The notes under the pieces: generated by a model
The model's input: only the letters and a program-made list of their open reading frames with translations
Databases searched by the model: none
Told to the model about the DNA's origin: nothing
Position numbers and translations under genes: made by a program
Shown here: one piece after another, positions 10,705 to 23,039 of the stretch
Position numbering within the stretch: position 1 is the stretch's first letter
How the letters are laid out: each line of letters starts with the position of its first letter
Assembly (NCBI GenBank): GCA_004352715.1
Contig: SCFE01000009.1
Location: forward strand, 1,134,715 to 1,198,714
Direction: 5' to 3'
Source of the DNA: Hofstenia miamia
Lineage: Eukaryota > Xenacoelomorpha > Acoela
Length of the DNA: 64,000 nt

Positions 10705-12593
10705 CAGAGATGGAACCGGCTATCGGCCGGCCGAGGCCGGTTTCGGCCGGGGCCGACAATTACCGGCCTGCAGCCATTTTGTAATGTCCACGAAAGGCCG
10801 GTAAAATTACCGGCCATTTGCCGGCCAAAAATCAAATAAATATTTTTGTTTTTAAGTGACAAGTTGCGAATAAATGTTTTNNNNNNNNNNNNNNNNNNNN
10901 NNNNNNNNNNNNNNNNNNNNNNNNNNNNNNNNNNNNNNNNNNNNNNNNNNNNNNNNNNNNNNNNNNNNNNNNNNNNNNNNNNNNNNNNNNNNNNNNNNNN
11001 NNNNNNNNNNNNNNNNNNNNNNNNNNNNNNNTTTAAGTGACAAGTTGCGAATAAATGTTTTTGCTTATTAGAAAATATCTGTTGTTATTTAAATGAATAG
11101 TGAGACGAAAACAAATTATTCAATTCAGCACTTTATATACAATCTACAACGGTTGGTGCTTCAAATGTGTTAGATGCTAGTTTGTATAATTGTTTATTTA
11201 AACACTTTATCCTTTTACTTCGCATTTCACTTTTTGTTATGAATATCGAGCTATCAGATGGTTTATCTGATGCACTAATATATAAAATGATTAGTTTACA
11301 AAGGAAATCATCTAAAATCAACTGTACAAAAATTTAATAATTTCAAAAGAAAAAGAAGCAATAAACAAAAAAACACAAATAATTGTAATAAGAAAAAATA
11401 GTGATAAAATATTGGACTAAGAGAAATTGGCATCTTCATGTTTGATGGTTTGCTGAAAGAGTTGGCTTAAGAATTGAAATAACTCACGTTATGAGAATGG
11501 CATTACCCTTCTGAAGAATAATTGACAGTTGCTCAAAAAATTGTCTGATTACAAATTTATGATCAATGCTAGCAGACCGAGAAGCTGCCATAGAACCAAT
11601 TCTTTGAAGATGTTTGATGGCAAGAGGAGACCAACCACCAAGAGATTCAGCAGACAAAGGAATAAACTAAATTCCAGAAGCAAGGCAAGATGGGGTGTGC
11701 TTGGCTGTTTTACGATCATCTGCAACTTCAAGAGCGTGACCAGCAGCAATTCCAGCATGAGACAAGGTTGATGATTGCAAGAACTGGTGATGGTAACATC
11801 AAGAGCTGCAGGACGACCGGTAGACCAACAAGGGAGCGAGACAAAGTGAGATTTCTCTTCTCAAAAATAGGAGCTAGAGCAGCGTTAGAAGCAAGATTAA
11901 ATATGACATCACGGACACGATCGTGGCGATATATTTTTTCACCATCACCAGAGCANNNNNNNNNNNNNNNNNNNNNNNNNNNNNNNNNNNNNNNNNNNNN
12001 NNNNNNNNNNNNNNNNNNNNNNNNNNNNNNNNNNNNNNNNNNNNNNNNNNNNNNNNNNNNNNNNNNNNNNNNNNNNNNNNNNNNNNNNNNNNNNNNNNNN
12101 NNNNNNNNNNNNNNNNNNNNNNNNNNNNNNNNNNNNNNNNNNNNNNNNNNNNNNNNNNNNNNNNNNNNNNNNNNNNNNNNNNNNNNNNNNNNNNNNNNNN
12201 NNNNNNNNNNNNNNNNNNNNNNNNNNNNNNNNNNNNNNNNNNNNNNNNNNNNNNNNNNNNNNNNNNNNNNNNNNNNNNNNNNNNNNNNNNNNNNNNNNNN
12301 NNNNNNNNNNNNNNNNNNNNNNNNNNNNNNNNNNNNNNNNNNNNNNNNNNNNNNNNNNNNNNNNNNNNNNNNNNNNNNNNNNNNNNNNNNNNNNNNNNNN
12401 NNNNNNNNNNNNNNNNNNNNNNNNNNNNNNNNNNNNNNNNNNNNNNNNNNNNNNNNNNNNNNNATATATATATATGTATAGATTAAATATATAATTCAAA
12501 TAAATATACCGGCCAAGACCGGCCGGCCGGTATTAACTTTTGCCGGCCAACTACCGGCCCCGGCCTTAAAATTTCCGGCCTGTTCCAACTCTG
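10705..12593. mobile_element. Inner hAT element with GGCCGG-rich ends, nested in 10318-12845
   Basis: The left end starts CAGAGATGGAACCGGC and the reverse complement of the right end starts CAGAGTTGGAACAGGC. Both are followed by dense GGCCGG/CCGGCC motifs over about 110 bases, as in hAT subterminal binding arrays. The octamer GGCTAGTG flanks both sides exactly (10697-10704 and 12594-12601). Two gaps (10881-11031 and 11956-12463) interrupt it. The sequence on both sides of the first gap repeats the same 30 or so bases, hinting that the gap is an unresolved overlap. No hAT transposase was recognised; the readable interior carries a foreign retroelement fragment on the minus strand. Confidence 0.92.
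11484..11955 (-). pseudogene. C-terminal nuclease-like domain of an RT polyprotein, frameshifted
   Basis: Reading from the gap edge at 11955 toward 11484, a pattern appears that I recall from the C-termini of many invertebrate reverse-transcriptase polyproteins. First comes RHDRVRD. Then, after a frameshift, GRPAALDVT. Then, after another shift, an Ala/Gly-rich helix with K-x2-KH and a later Cys, a stop in place of one residue, then FIPLSAES and GGW. A helical tail ends QKGNA before a TGA. The D-V-T and K-KH residues resemble a PD-(D/E)XK (restriction-like) nuclease core. At least two frameshifts and one stop show it is dead. It lies inside the hAT element at 10705-12593, so it was captured by it or inserted into it. 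Confidence 0.65.
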
Positions 12594-12959
12594 GGCTAGT
12601 GCATTAAGAGAGTTTAATAAATACTAACTGCATAGAGTGAGTAATATCGCGCTATGTAAACAATGAATAATAGATACACGAGATATATTATCCAGTTGCC
12701 TTATTTTTTTTGTAATCAGAACTCTTTTGGTTAACATATATTTCCGGTATTTTAATGGCCACAACAGTTTGGTTGCAATTGTTGGTCGCCTCCAGTCAAA
12801 ACTGCTAGGCGTACGGATTCAAGGCCTTTAGTTAAGAGAGCCATGAATGAAACTAATTTCTTTTTATGAAGGAAAACACCCGATAATCTTATTAATTTAC
12901 AAAATTAGAAAAAAAACTATTTTCAAATATTTTTTTGAGAATTTGATGGGGAATGAAAT

Positions 12960-13420
12960 TTTTATATTTATCTCTTGCACTGCAAATTGAATGTGGTTTC
13001 CTTTCTCGTATCCGATCAAGAGCATATAGTTCTCGTTTGGGAATTATTCCTCTCAAATATGATTACTACTGCTAGTTATTTTGTCATATAGCTTGTTATC
13101 CTTGTCCAAAATAAATTCATTCATTGGTGTATAAGATTCCAATAACCCCATTTTTTGTTTTTGCTTTGGAGGCGATCAATCTTGTGTAGGTTTTGTTAGA
13201 AAAAACCTCCCCACACTCGTATGCAATAGTTTATATGAGTGGAAATAATTATTCTATATAAATAATTCAAGTTTTCAAAGCTGTAGTTTAAGTGCTTCAT
13301 TTTAAGTAGGAGGTATATTAATGGAGAAACTTTTTTCTCAAGATTATTAACGTGTTCATCAGATCTGAGGTAATTGGACAAGATCATTCCAAGAACTACG
13401 AAATTCCATGAATTTTACGG
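12960..13420 (-). pseudogene. LINE reverse transcriptase C-terminal relic
   Basis: The minus-strand frame at 13387-13196 has the layout of the RT thumb/linker of jockey-, CR1- or I-type LINEs: a Asp-Glu-His segment, a KKVSPLIYLL helix, then Leu-x2-Leu-Tyr, a HINYC segment and a VWG motif. Protein-like text continues past the stop toward about 12960 in shifted frames. Only this part of the element is preserved; the catalytic palm is not seen. Confidence 0.6.
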
Positions 13421-13639
13421 GGTTTAGTAACTACCTAGGAATTGAAATACACACACAATTACAACCGAAGCGAATTAAGCCATTAACGAGCATGAAGTAA
13501 CTAAACTCCTTTGAAAAAGAGGCTTATATTCCATGTAGAGCTTCGAGAATGTAAGCTATACCATTTAGTGATCTTGTCCTATCGAGTCTTGTAGATCAAT
13601 TTTTAGCTTCTGCAATGTAAGAAATATGCTCATTGGAAG

Positions 13640-14010
13640 CCATTGTCACTGAAAGAATTGCAAAACTTGTAAAAGTCTTTAAACTGTTAGATAGAAGCTC
13701 TCATCAGATTGATCTAACGTTTCAAGAACAGTTGACAGAATATTTTAAATTTGCATTATCCACTTTTGCGCCTATCGCATGTATTCATATTTTAAAGAAC
13801 AATATCAATGTCTCCAGATTGACGTACATGCCAATGCCAACTGTCTTCAAAAGGTTTTTTTTATTGAAGAGGAATGAATTAGTGAAGCTGCAGGTAGTGA
13901 CATCCATTTGCTGGAAAACGAGTTTGCAGTTGTTGTATCATATTGTCCACGTACGGAATGTAGACTGATTTTCTAAAAATATAGTAAATTTTTATTTTCT
14001 TTGAAATTTG
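13640..14010 (-). pseudogene. hAT transposase-like (DUF4371-type) relic
   Basis: On the minus strand near 14000-13880 a frame reads SVYIPYVDNMIQQLQTRFP followed by a hydrophobic segment. This matches the pattern 'FIPFLD-x-FIxQLxxRF' that I recall from hAT-like DUF4371/ZMYM-type transposases. A TTTTAG acceptor-like site precedes it. The remaining sequence toward 13640 stays partly protein-like with stops. The opposite strand has a 111-codon frame (13633-13968) that I take to be its shadow. Confidence 0.4.
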
Positions 14011-14064
14011 GGTGAGTAAAAAGTTTACCTTAAGAACTCTTCTTCTGTAGAAGCACTTGTTCAA

Positions 14065-17000
14065 TATATATTTCTGGTGGTTTCACTTGTACATCAGTCC
14101 ATGTGCTAACACTTCTATTTAAGCCCAACTCAAGCAATAAGAGCGTGGTGCACATCACTTGTTCAATTTTCCTCCAATTTATTAATTACCAATAATTTAT
14201 TGAGCTATACTGTATTGACGTCTATGCATTTAAAGTTTAACTTTCTCACTCTTTAGTATTAACAATTTAATTATTCATTTTCTGCCAAAAGTTATCCTGA
14301 TTCTACTGTGCAAAAACATTTTCGAGGAGGGCTCAGGCACTTAACCCCCGGTCTGCCCTAATGTACTAATATGTCAGTTAGTCAGTAGTGTTTTTCATTT
14401 AGTCTAAGGACTGATATCTATAAAAATATGAATATTACTTATATTTAGTATGCTGTTAAATTATTTTTCACTCAAAAAGTTTGTATTTTCGAAATATGAA
14501 TATTAAAAAAATTTGTGACACAACTGTATTCAAAGAATTCCATTAATGCGATCATTGATATTTTATAAATTTGAAAGTGTTTAATATCTAGCTTCAAATG
14601 AGTTTGTTTGCATCCTTTAGGTGCTACTTCAAAAAACATTTTCGAGGAAATAGCAAAATTTTATTAATGCATCGTTGCAAAACTAAAGTTTAAACAGGAA
14701 CTTTGGGGATATTAGAATACTGTTTAAACTAAAAATTAGAACAGCATTAATACGACGTTAATTAAACGCATGCTGATCACAGACAGACATGAATATATAA
14801 TTGTTTGAATCATTTGAGAAGTAAATGGCTTCAACTAAGCGCTATTTAACAATCTAACATTTTCTTCTACTTTATTAAAAAATAAACTTTATAATTCGAT
14901 TGTTGATTCCATTGATATGGAATTTACTACAGAAACGCGTGCAAAATCCAAGATTACCCTTGCACAATAGATTAACCCCAAGTCAACCATCCTGCCTTTA
15001 AAGATAGGTTTTTAAAAATGTGAGTAGCACATCTACAGCTAAGGTTAATCAACTTGTGCGCAATTATATCGTATTTTAGGAAAGGTTTTGAAATCTCTTC
15101 AAATAGCCCAAGGAACTTGTCCAAAAATCTAAAATGTTAGGCTAAATAACAATATGGTACAAATGAAATTGCTGCTAGATTATTAAAATTTATATTTTGA
15201 ACGTTGCAAAAATCATAATAGGTTCTTTATCTTTACTAGATTATATTATCTACTAATTTAATGAACACAGTTATATTTTGGAAGCATATTCGAGCGATAA
15301 AAATGATACCTTTAAAGGTATTGCAGTCGTTGAACAAATTCTACTAAAGATTTTGAACAATACTGTGCCTTAGCAAGCTATATGCATACATTCAAAAATG
15401 GATATGCAAAGAAGTAATTGCTGACCCTTTGCGTAAAGAGACCTCCTCAAGCACAATAACCTATGAGCTTTGTAAACTATAATTCTATATTTGCCAAAAT
15501 ATGGATTTCAATATTCATATTTTGCTATTCCCAAATTAGGAATGACATATTGCATAAACTGGGAAAATTGTTGAAAGTGTAAAAGGTGGTATAATTATTT
15601 TTCACAATGGAAAATTCTCAAATTTTGTTTTGTTGTACCAAATTGAGTAATAATAACAAGATATCATTTAGTTGTTCTTAATACAATATTTTATTAAACA
15701 GTATAAATATACTTGCTTAACTTAGGGTTAACATGGATTCACTTAAGTTATCATATGGCCTCTTGTTTGTTTTCAGTTAAATATTTCTGTTGAACTTTGA
15801 AGGAAATTAAAGTAAGTTTCAAGTTCCGGCTCTAGTTTGCTATCTTTTCAATAGTTACATCGAAACCCAAAGTTCACTGGCTTTGGATCGGTGAAGACAT
15901 AGTGTACATCGAGTTGGAAATTCCTCTTAGATTCATTCAATATGATCAATTCATTTACTCTAAGCCTGACATTCATTTGACTGCAAAATCAGTGTACACA
16001 CCCTTCCAATAGCCAATTGCAGCTGTCATAGTAACTTGATTTTTCTTCTAATTTAATTGCATTATTTGAGTTTTGCAATTTTAAGATATTAATAGGAAAA
16101 AAAACGTTCACCTCACCAGATAAAGGCCTATTGAGAAATGGTTACTTGATCATTCAAATATTGCCTATTTTTTAGAGACACTGTTAGTTTTCACAAATCT
16201 ATATTCGGTCTAAGTAATTATAGTAATTTTTAATTGTTTTTAAAAATGTGTAAATTTAATAATTCAACATTTATATTTTTTAACAATTTTCACACTTAAT
16301 AAATTAATTAATTAAAAACTAATCACACAAAGTGTGAAAATTATTTACTTGTCTCTATTTTTCTGAAAATGTTGTTAACGCTATTTCACCGTGAGATTTA
16401 GTACTTGACATGTTTCACATATACTTCGGACTTCATAGTTTAAGAAAATCCAAAAAAATCAGTAGACTTTCTTTTTTCAGTAAGGCACAATGTTACACTT
16501 TCTTTCGTCAACACCATTTCAAACCATTTTCAATTAAAATTGCGTTTCAAAAAAGAAACAATATGTAATTTGTGCTGCACAATTAATGATTGTGAAACCA
16601 GTTTTTTCTATTCACAGACTCATAGATTGAAATTAGTTATAAATTTGGTGCTCTTTGTTGATTTATGTTGAAGAATTTTTTTAAGCATTCAAAGAAAACG
16701 TATTAGTTTAGAATTTTGTATTGATTTTGTTTATAGGTTTACCAAAACTCCGTAATTTTTCAATACCTTCAAAATATGTTCTTGAACTGTTCTTTGGTCA
16801 ATAAGTAAATGGAAGCATCTTATTTGCTCCTTGTTTGTTGTAATACTATCAATATTAATGTGGTAATAGTCTCAATTTTTTAACATTTCTATTAATGTTG
16901 AAACACGTATGTCGTTCCACATTAATGATAAGCAAAACATTTCTTAGTTCGGCAGTAATCCAGAAGAAATGTAAATCAATTTTAATGTTAGCGCAAGACA

Positions 17001-20000
17001 AACGTACTTTTAATCATTGTTATTGTTTCCTTATCTTCATGATCGTTGTAAAAATTAGAATAATTCTTACATCAATTAGCGAATACACACATACATCACA
17101 TACAAGGTCTGTTTAGGAAATGTTAGACAAAGGATTCGTCAAGAAAATTAATGAGTTTCACAAATAAGGAAGTAAAATACATTTTTAGCAATAATGCATA
17201 TCAAGATAAAAACTGTAGATTCATATTGTAGACCTACATTCTGGATTTTCAATTCATATCAAATAATTAGTTTTGAAAGGTAGAAAAATTATTTTTTATC
17301 ATTAATGGCAGCACTTTTTTTGAATGTAGGTTTTGCGAATATCAAAAAACCCAAATGTTTCAAAAATCATGGACATGTTGGTTACTTAAAACGAACGGGT
17401 ACTTCAAATTTTTGCCTGCGAAGGAGTGCATTTATGGCCTCAGTTTTGCTCATATTACTGCAAATCACCAGGCCGTAACTACAGTAGGCCTTGAGTCATC
17501 ATAAACGTTGGAGAGTACAATGAATGAAATTAGTTCCTTAATTACAAATATATATCTAATACAAATAGCTTTTCTAAAGAAACAAATTTCTTTATATTTC
17601 TTTGAAATAATTTTTCTTTGAGAACATTAAGACTTCATTTTAGAGCATCCTGAGATTAATATTGTTGTTTTTTGTACTGCATCCAAAATCTTGTATTTGT
17701 GATTCCTGCATTTTTCTGAATATTTGCCTTTCTTCATTGAATCTTAATCTTGTTATATTTTTGGAATATCAAAGAACATGATCTAATTGAATAGCTGCTT
17801 TGTAAGGAATTCTCCAATGTAAAATTAATCATTTGCACTGTGCTTCAAAACTGATGAGGTTTGAGTATGGTGCTTAGTGTCTGAAAATTGGTAAAATAAG
17901 TGCTGTCAAAACTTCCAATAAAGACCAGATCATCACGAAGAGATGTCTACCAGCAACAATTGCATGTAAGGTTAGAGGCGGCTGGGGATGATAATCTCTT
18001 CATTAAGATCTCAAAGCTATATATCTGCAACGGCTCACTGAAAAGAGCAAGCGTTTGTTGCCGATGTTTAGGCTCAAATTCGAACTGATCTTTTCAAAAT
18101 ACTAATAATTTGGCACTACGCTATGAATTTGATTAGATAAATTGCATATTTATTGATTAATAGGTGCATCTTCACTTAGTTCATCAACAATGCTAATTCA
18201 ATCATGTTCTAATTGCATTACCTTAACCTTAGTAACATCCTTAATATCACCTTTCTATGCACTAAGTCCCTAACCTTAGTTTATAGTACATTTATTGATG
18301 AGTGAACAAGGTTCGCAAGAACACGTTGTCTGTAATTTATTAATGATAAATACGATCAAATTTGTAGTTGATTCACTTATTTGAACATCAATATGACGTC
18401 TAATGAACAGCCCTCCAGAAATATGAAAGGAAATGCGCAAAGAAATAACCCGTGGTCAATGGAGTCTAGTAATCACACCCATTTTCCATTGTCAATTAAA
18501 GCCAAAGTAGTATAAATTTTGTTGATAACCTCATAATTGCTTCATCTCTAAACCACTATTTTTGACTCCGTTCAAAATCAAGAATATATTCTTCAGCTAC
18601 ATTTGAGATAAAATGCGAATTGAGATTTATCGTTTTGTCAGAAGCAGATTTCCTAAAAGGCTTAAACTTTTCTAGACACTTAGCAATTACAACAGTAAAG
18701 TTGGTTTGCTAACCTATATGCAAAGGCATGAAGATCGAACAAGTTATCATAGGGTAAAGCACAAAAATTGCTTGCAGATGTGACATTTCAGAAACCTGTT
18801 TTTTGTTGAAAAAATATTTTACTTCAAACTAATTTTTCGAATGATAAAAATGAGCTCAAATATTATTTTCCAAGCACTTGATTATTCGAAATTGTGTGCT
18901 ACAATCTACTTTAATATCTCATGTGCAAAATCATAAGAATATAGGGTTGGCACTTTCTAAAACTGAATTACTTTGAAACTATATTTCCCATACCAGTAAT
19001 AAGAATTTTATTTCTGATTTACTGTATTTCAAATTGATGTAAATTTCAAAAGAATAGTATTATTTTCAGATATTAATCAGATATTTTGCTTGGGATAGAG
19101 AATTAAAGATTCTTATAACAACCTAGGAATTTTTTTAGATATATCATTTACTAAAAATACTGGTTTAACTAAAAGTTTCAATGCATGTGAACATGCAAGC
19201 GTCAAGAAATTTTGAAGTCTTGGTCTAACACTTGCTATCTTCTCCACTTGAAGAGGAAACCACTTCTTTTCCATTAGTGATTGAACGAGATGTTATTGTA
19301 GTGCTTAATGGAATAATTAACTCAATAAATTTATGCAACATCAAACTCAGTTCATTTTTGAATTCTCTGCATACACATAAACATGACTTGCGGGTTTTTT
19401 GTAGTCTTAATAGTATAATTTACATATACCCATCTATATATGCATTTCATCTAATAAAAATATTTTCCAATGCATTCCAATACGTTTAAAGCAATAAATA
19501 CTATGCATTTTAAATTTCTTAGAATCAAGTGCATCTAAAAAATTCGGAATTTTGATGGACTCTAATCAATTGAATCAAATATGGTTGTTGCTAACAGAAT
19601 CAGATGCCTGTTCACAAGCAATATAAGTATGTAAAGGTTTGGAATTCAAAGACAATTGACACTGGACCTGAGTTGAGTCTATTCAATTAGTAATTAATAC
19701 TTCGCCATTGGATTAAGCGAAGCCTCAAATTTTTCGAAAATGAGCTTTATATTAACCAATTCGCAATACATCTACATTTAAAGTTTCTTAGTTTCTATGG
19801 GTGTCCTCTTAGAGAATTTGCATTAAAGACGAATATTTTTATTCGAGCGACAAATATATGGAAATTATTGAGCCCTGCTCAGTGTGTAATTCTTAATACA
19901 TGTCTTACAAACTTGATAGACTAGTTTGATGAATTAATGCTCACAATTTCGAGAATCCAAAAAAATGATGTTTGTCGTTTACCAGCTTTGTAAGTTCTGA

Positions 20001-21046
20001 AAGCGTAGCAATTTTACAATTTTAGTTGCATGAAGTGGCATCTAAAAATTTTTGATGTCATCCTCGGGCTACTTCATTCAATGCACTGCATGTTAATACT
20101 TGCACTATGTCTTAGAATCCTTTTTACTATTTTAAAGGAATATGTTTCCAATAAGCATGAAAAGCATTTGTAAAAATAATTTGTTTACCTAGTTATAATT
20201 TAAAAATATATACATTTCAATTTTTTAAATTTGCGTTAATGTAAATTTAAGTAGTTTCGTTTTGTAGGAAATTTAAGATGCTCAATTCTTCTTTGTTTAT
20301 TGTTCTATTGTGACTCCAAAAAGCGCATTTGTTTTGTGGATTTTTCAACGTGAACAAAGGAACCTTTGAATGGATTACTTTGATTATTTTGATAAACAGT
20401 TTTGTGTATGTCAATTCTTCTGTGATTTCCTCCTAATACTTAAAAATACTATTCTGTTTCTCATTATTTGAACATTGGTGTTTGCATTGGATTTTCAAAT
20501 ATATATATATATATATATGCATAGTGTAAAATAGGAGTGTGAGATGTTAGGTAAATCATACTCTATTGAAAAATTATTGCGAAAAGTTTTGAATATAATT
20601 AATAATACTAGTAATTAGAAATATTTTCCCTTATGTTAATGAGCCATTTAAATAGTTGTGCATCGCATGACGCCCCAGCCCCACCCGATTTCTTTGTTTT
20701 TACCAAGTAAAGTAAATGGGACACTGAACAATATAATATGTGAAAAAGGTTTATTATAATAATGAAAATCAAATTGAAGCTGTATCATTCTGAATAATGC
20801 CATTTTTTTGCATTTCAGTATTCTTAATTAAATATTAAGCATTGAGATAAGTTTCAAATCGTATATAATGACAAAATGCTATCTTCATTAATTATAATTA
20901 TCTTTATAAATAAGGATCAATATTGGTGAGGCTAAAAAATATATTTAGAAAAATTTTATTACTTGAGCAAATAAAAAGTTAATGCATAAAATAATAATAT
21001 TTGCAAACAACATATTTGTAAACCTGCTTATTTGATTACGTTGTTC
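14065..21046. other. About 7 kb of AT-rich DNA without recognisable genes
   Basis: No open frame above about 85 codons and none with convincing protein text. A short perfect hairpin (13-bp stem AATTTTCACACTT) lies at about 16285-16343. A (AT)n tract lies at 20499-20518. No tRNA-like or rRNA-like segment noticed. Confidence 0.55.
20499..20518. repeat. (AT)n microsatellite
   Basis: About 20 bases of alternating AT. Confidence 0.95.
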
Positions 21047-21660
21047 TATTGGTTTGCCGGACTGTCATATTAGCTATTCTTAGGTTCACGCCCAGTTTAA
21101 CTTACATAATAACCAATAATAACTGTGTAGGCCCACTATGCGATTTCACAAACGTATTAGGTCTGTTCAAATGCACTGAACAATTGAAATTAGCAACTAT
21201 TGCTTCCAATCACATACTGTAATGCAGAAGTGTCATAGGACACAAGCAGATTTAGAAACAAGGTAGGCTGGGCTCAGACTTGATATTTTAAGCGCAATAC
21301 GGGACCATGAGTGACCTGGACGAAACATTTCGAAGGAAAGTGTCGGAATTCGATGGCGAAGATAAATTTGCTGGTTCCTCTAGTACATCTACCAGCAAAT
21401 CAGTCTTGAAGTTAGATTCGATTGAATTCTGAATGGAATGAGCGGAAACTTCTTCATAGAATGTAGGGACAAAGTGATTTGGCTTCAGGGATGAGAAGTT
21501 CTTCTTATTAGGCATGTGTGGGTACAATGCTTCTCATACCTTTACCGGCTATACCAGCAAAAGTCTTACTCCTAAGTATACAAAGGTTCAATTTTGACGG
21601 TAGTCGACTATATACTACATATATATATATATACATATATATTTATATATATATATATAT
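21047..21660. repeat. Copy 1 of a 614-bp direct duplication
   Basis: Nearly identical to 22406-23020; I see one substitution, at 21351 (G here, A in the other copy). The segment ends in a compound (TA)n tract. See the second copy for the assembly argument. Confidence 0.95.
21288..21527 (-). CDS. Unrecognised 79-codon frame, possible exon (duplicated at 22647)
   Basis: A minus-strand frame of mixed, protein-like composition (Pro, Ser, Asn, Glu; no low complexity) ends in TAA at 21288. It has no in-frame ATG at its start (the first codon used is TTG). An in-frame TGA lies just upstream next to possible AG acceptor dinucleotides, so it could be a terminal exon. No domain recognised. The copy at 22647-22886 differs by one residue (Ser versus Leu). 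Confidence 0.3.
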   Translation of the reverse strand: MYPHMPNKKNFSSLKPNHFVPTFYEEVSAHSIQNSIESNFKTDLLVDVLEEPANLSSPSNSDTFLRNVSSRSLMVPYCA

Positions 21661-21987
21661 ACTGTATATGTTGCTTCAATACTGGGCTACTTTATCATAT
21701 CATGAAAAAACAACGAACATTTTAAATTGAGAGTACTTTCGGTACTTCCTGTACCATCTTCAGTCACAAAAATTATTTGGTGGTAAAAATATAAATTTAC
21801 AAATCATTATTTAAATTAAATTAAACTAAAATAAGTGAAGAGTTTGTATTTAAATTAGGTTTCTCTTCCTTAATATAAATTAATTCTGCGATCTTGGTGC
21901 ATTTGTGTTTCATTAAAATATTAAAGTCAGATGTTGATGCTTTACGTATTTTTGAGTGTGTATATATGTATGTATGTGTATAATAAA

Positions 21988-22014
21988 TAAATATATATAT
22001 ATATATATATATAT
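21988..22014. repeat. (AT)n microsatellite
   Basis: Alternating AT preceded by TATG/TGTA variants. Confidence 0.9.
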
Positions 22015-22371
22015 AAAATCATAAGACCGTCGATAAATTACATGGAAGTGTGCATTGATCTACAATGATTAACTCTTAACGAACGTAGAGAAATGCTTTG
22101 TAAATCAATATGGAAAAACCTTCAAAGAGACGAACATCCCCTTCATTATTATATTCCTAAATTAAAACGAAGACACTATAATTTTTACAAATGCTCGCAA
22201 TTACTCAATACGTGCTAGAACAAACAGATTGTTTAAACAGTTTTGCCGTTAAATCATCAAAAGATATTTTATGAAATCATAATGATAATTTCTGTTATCT
22301 TCATTTATGTTTATTTTTACACTTTGTATATTTGAACAAATATCGCAAAAAGTGAAATATATATTCTCTCT

Positions 22372-22404
<33 letters not shown>

Positions 22405-22405
22405 N

Positions 22406-23020
22406 TATTGGTTTGCCGGACTGTCATATTAGCTATTCTTAGGTTCACGCCCAGTTTAACTTACATAATAACCAATAATAACTGTGTAGGCCCACTATGC
22501 GATTTCACAAACGTATTAGGTCTGTTCAAATGCACTGAACAATTGAAATTAGCAACTATTGCTTCCAATCACATACTGTAATGCAGAAGTGTCATAGGAC
22601 ACAAGCAGATTTAGAAACAAGGTAGGCTGGGCTCAGACTTGATATTTTAAGCGCAATACGGGACCATGAGTGACCTGGACGAAACATTTCGAAGGAAAGT
22701 GTCGGAATTCAATGGCGAAGATAAATTTGCTGGTTCCTCTAGTACATCTACCAGCAAATCAGTCTTGAAGTTAGATTCGATTGAATTCTGAATGGAATGA
22801 GCGGAAACTTCTTCATAGAATGTAGGGACAAAGTGATTTGGCTTCAGGGATGAGAAGTTCTTCTTATTAGGCATGTGTGGGTACAATGCTTCTCATACCT
22901 TTACCGGCTATACCAGCAAAAGTCTTACTCCTAAGTATACAAAGGTTCAATTTTGACGGTAGTCGACTATATACTACATATATATATATATACATATATA
23001 TTTATATATATATATATATA
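22406..23020. repeat. Copy 2 of the 614-bp direct duplication, bounded by single Ns
   Basis: Starts immediately after a single N at 22405, itself preceded by a long (AT)n tract, and stops at a single N at 23021 after another. Apart from one substitution it matches 21047-21660. Single-N joins at simple repeats around a near-identical copy point to an unmerged contig or haplotype rather than a biological duplication. It carries the duplicated frame at 22647-22886 on the minus strand. Confidence 0.95.
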
Positions 23021-23039
23021 NGCAGCATAGAATCGCAGT

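Larger units (their letters stand above)
10318..12845. mobile_element. Outer DNA transposon of a nested pair, CATGGCTCTC ends, 8-bp TSD
   Basis: Both ends read CATGGCTCTCTTAACTAAAG inward on their respective strands. The inverted repeat extends to about 58 bases, with a conserved ACTGGAGGC block at its inner edge. The flanks carry the identical octamer AATGAAAC (10310-10317 and 12846-12853), so the boundaries are firm. Removing the inserted element at 10705-12593 leaves only about 640 bp, with no transposase, so this copy is non-autonomous. An 8-bp duplication fits hAT or P superfamilies. The CATG start is reminiscent of P-element ends, but I cannot assign it. Confidence 0.88.

Noticed and set aside
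13633-13968. 111-codon plus-strand frame
   Set aside because: The opposite strand matches a hAT transposase pattern, so this is more likely its shadow; no recognisable domain of its own.
16285-16343. 13-bp-stem hairpin as a possible ncRNA or MITE
   Set aside because: Single short stem with an AT-rich loop and no flanking duplication; expected by chance in such AT-rich DNA.
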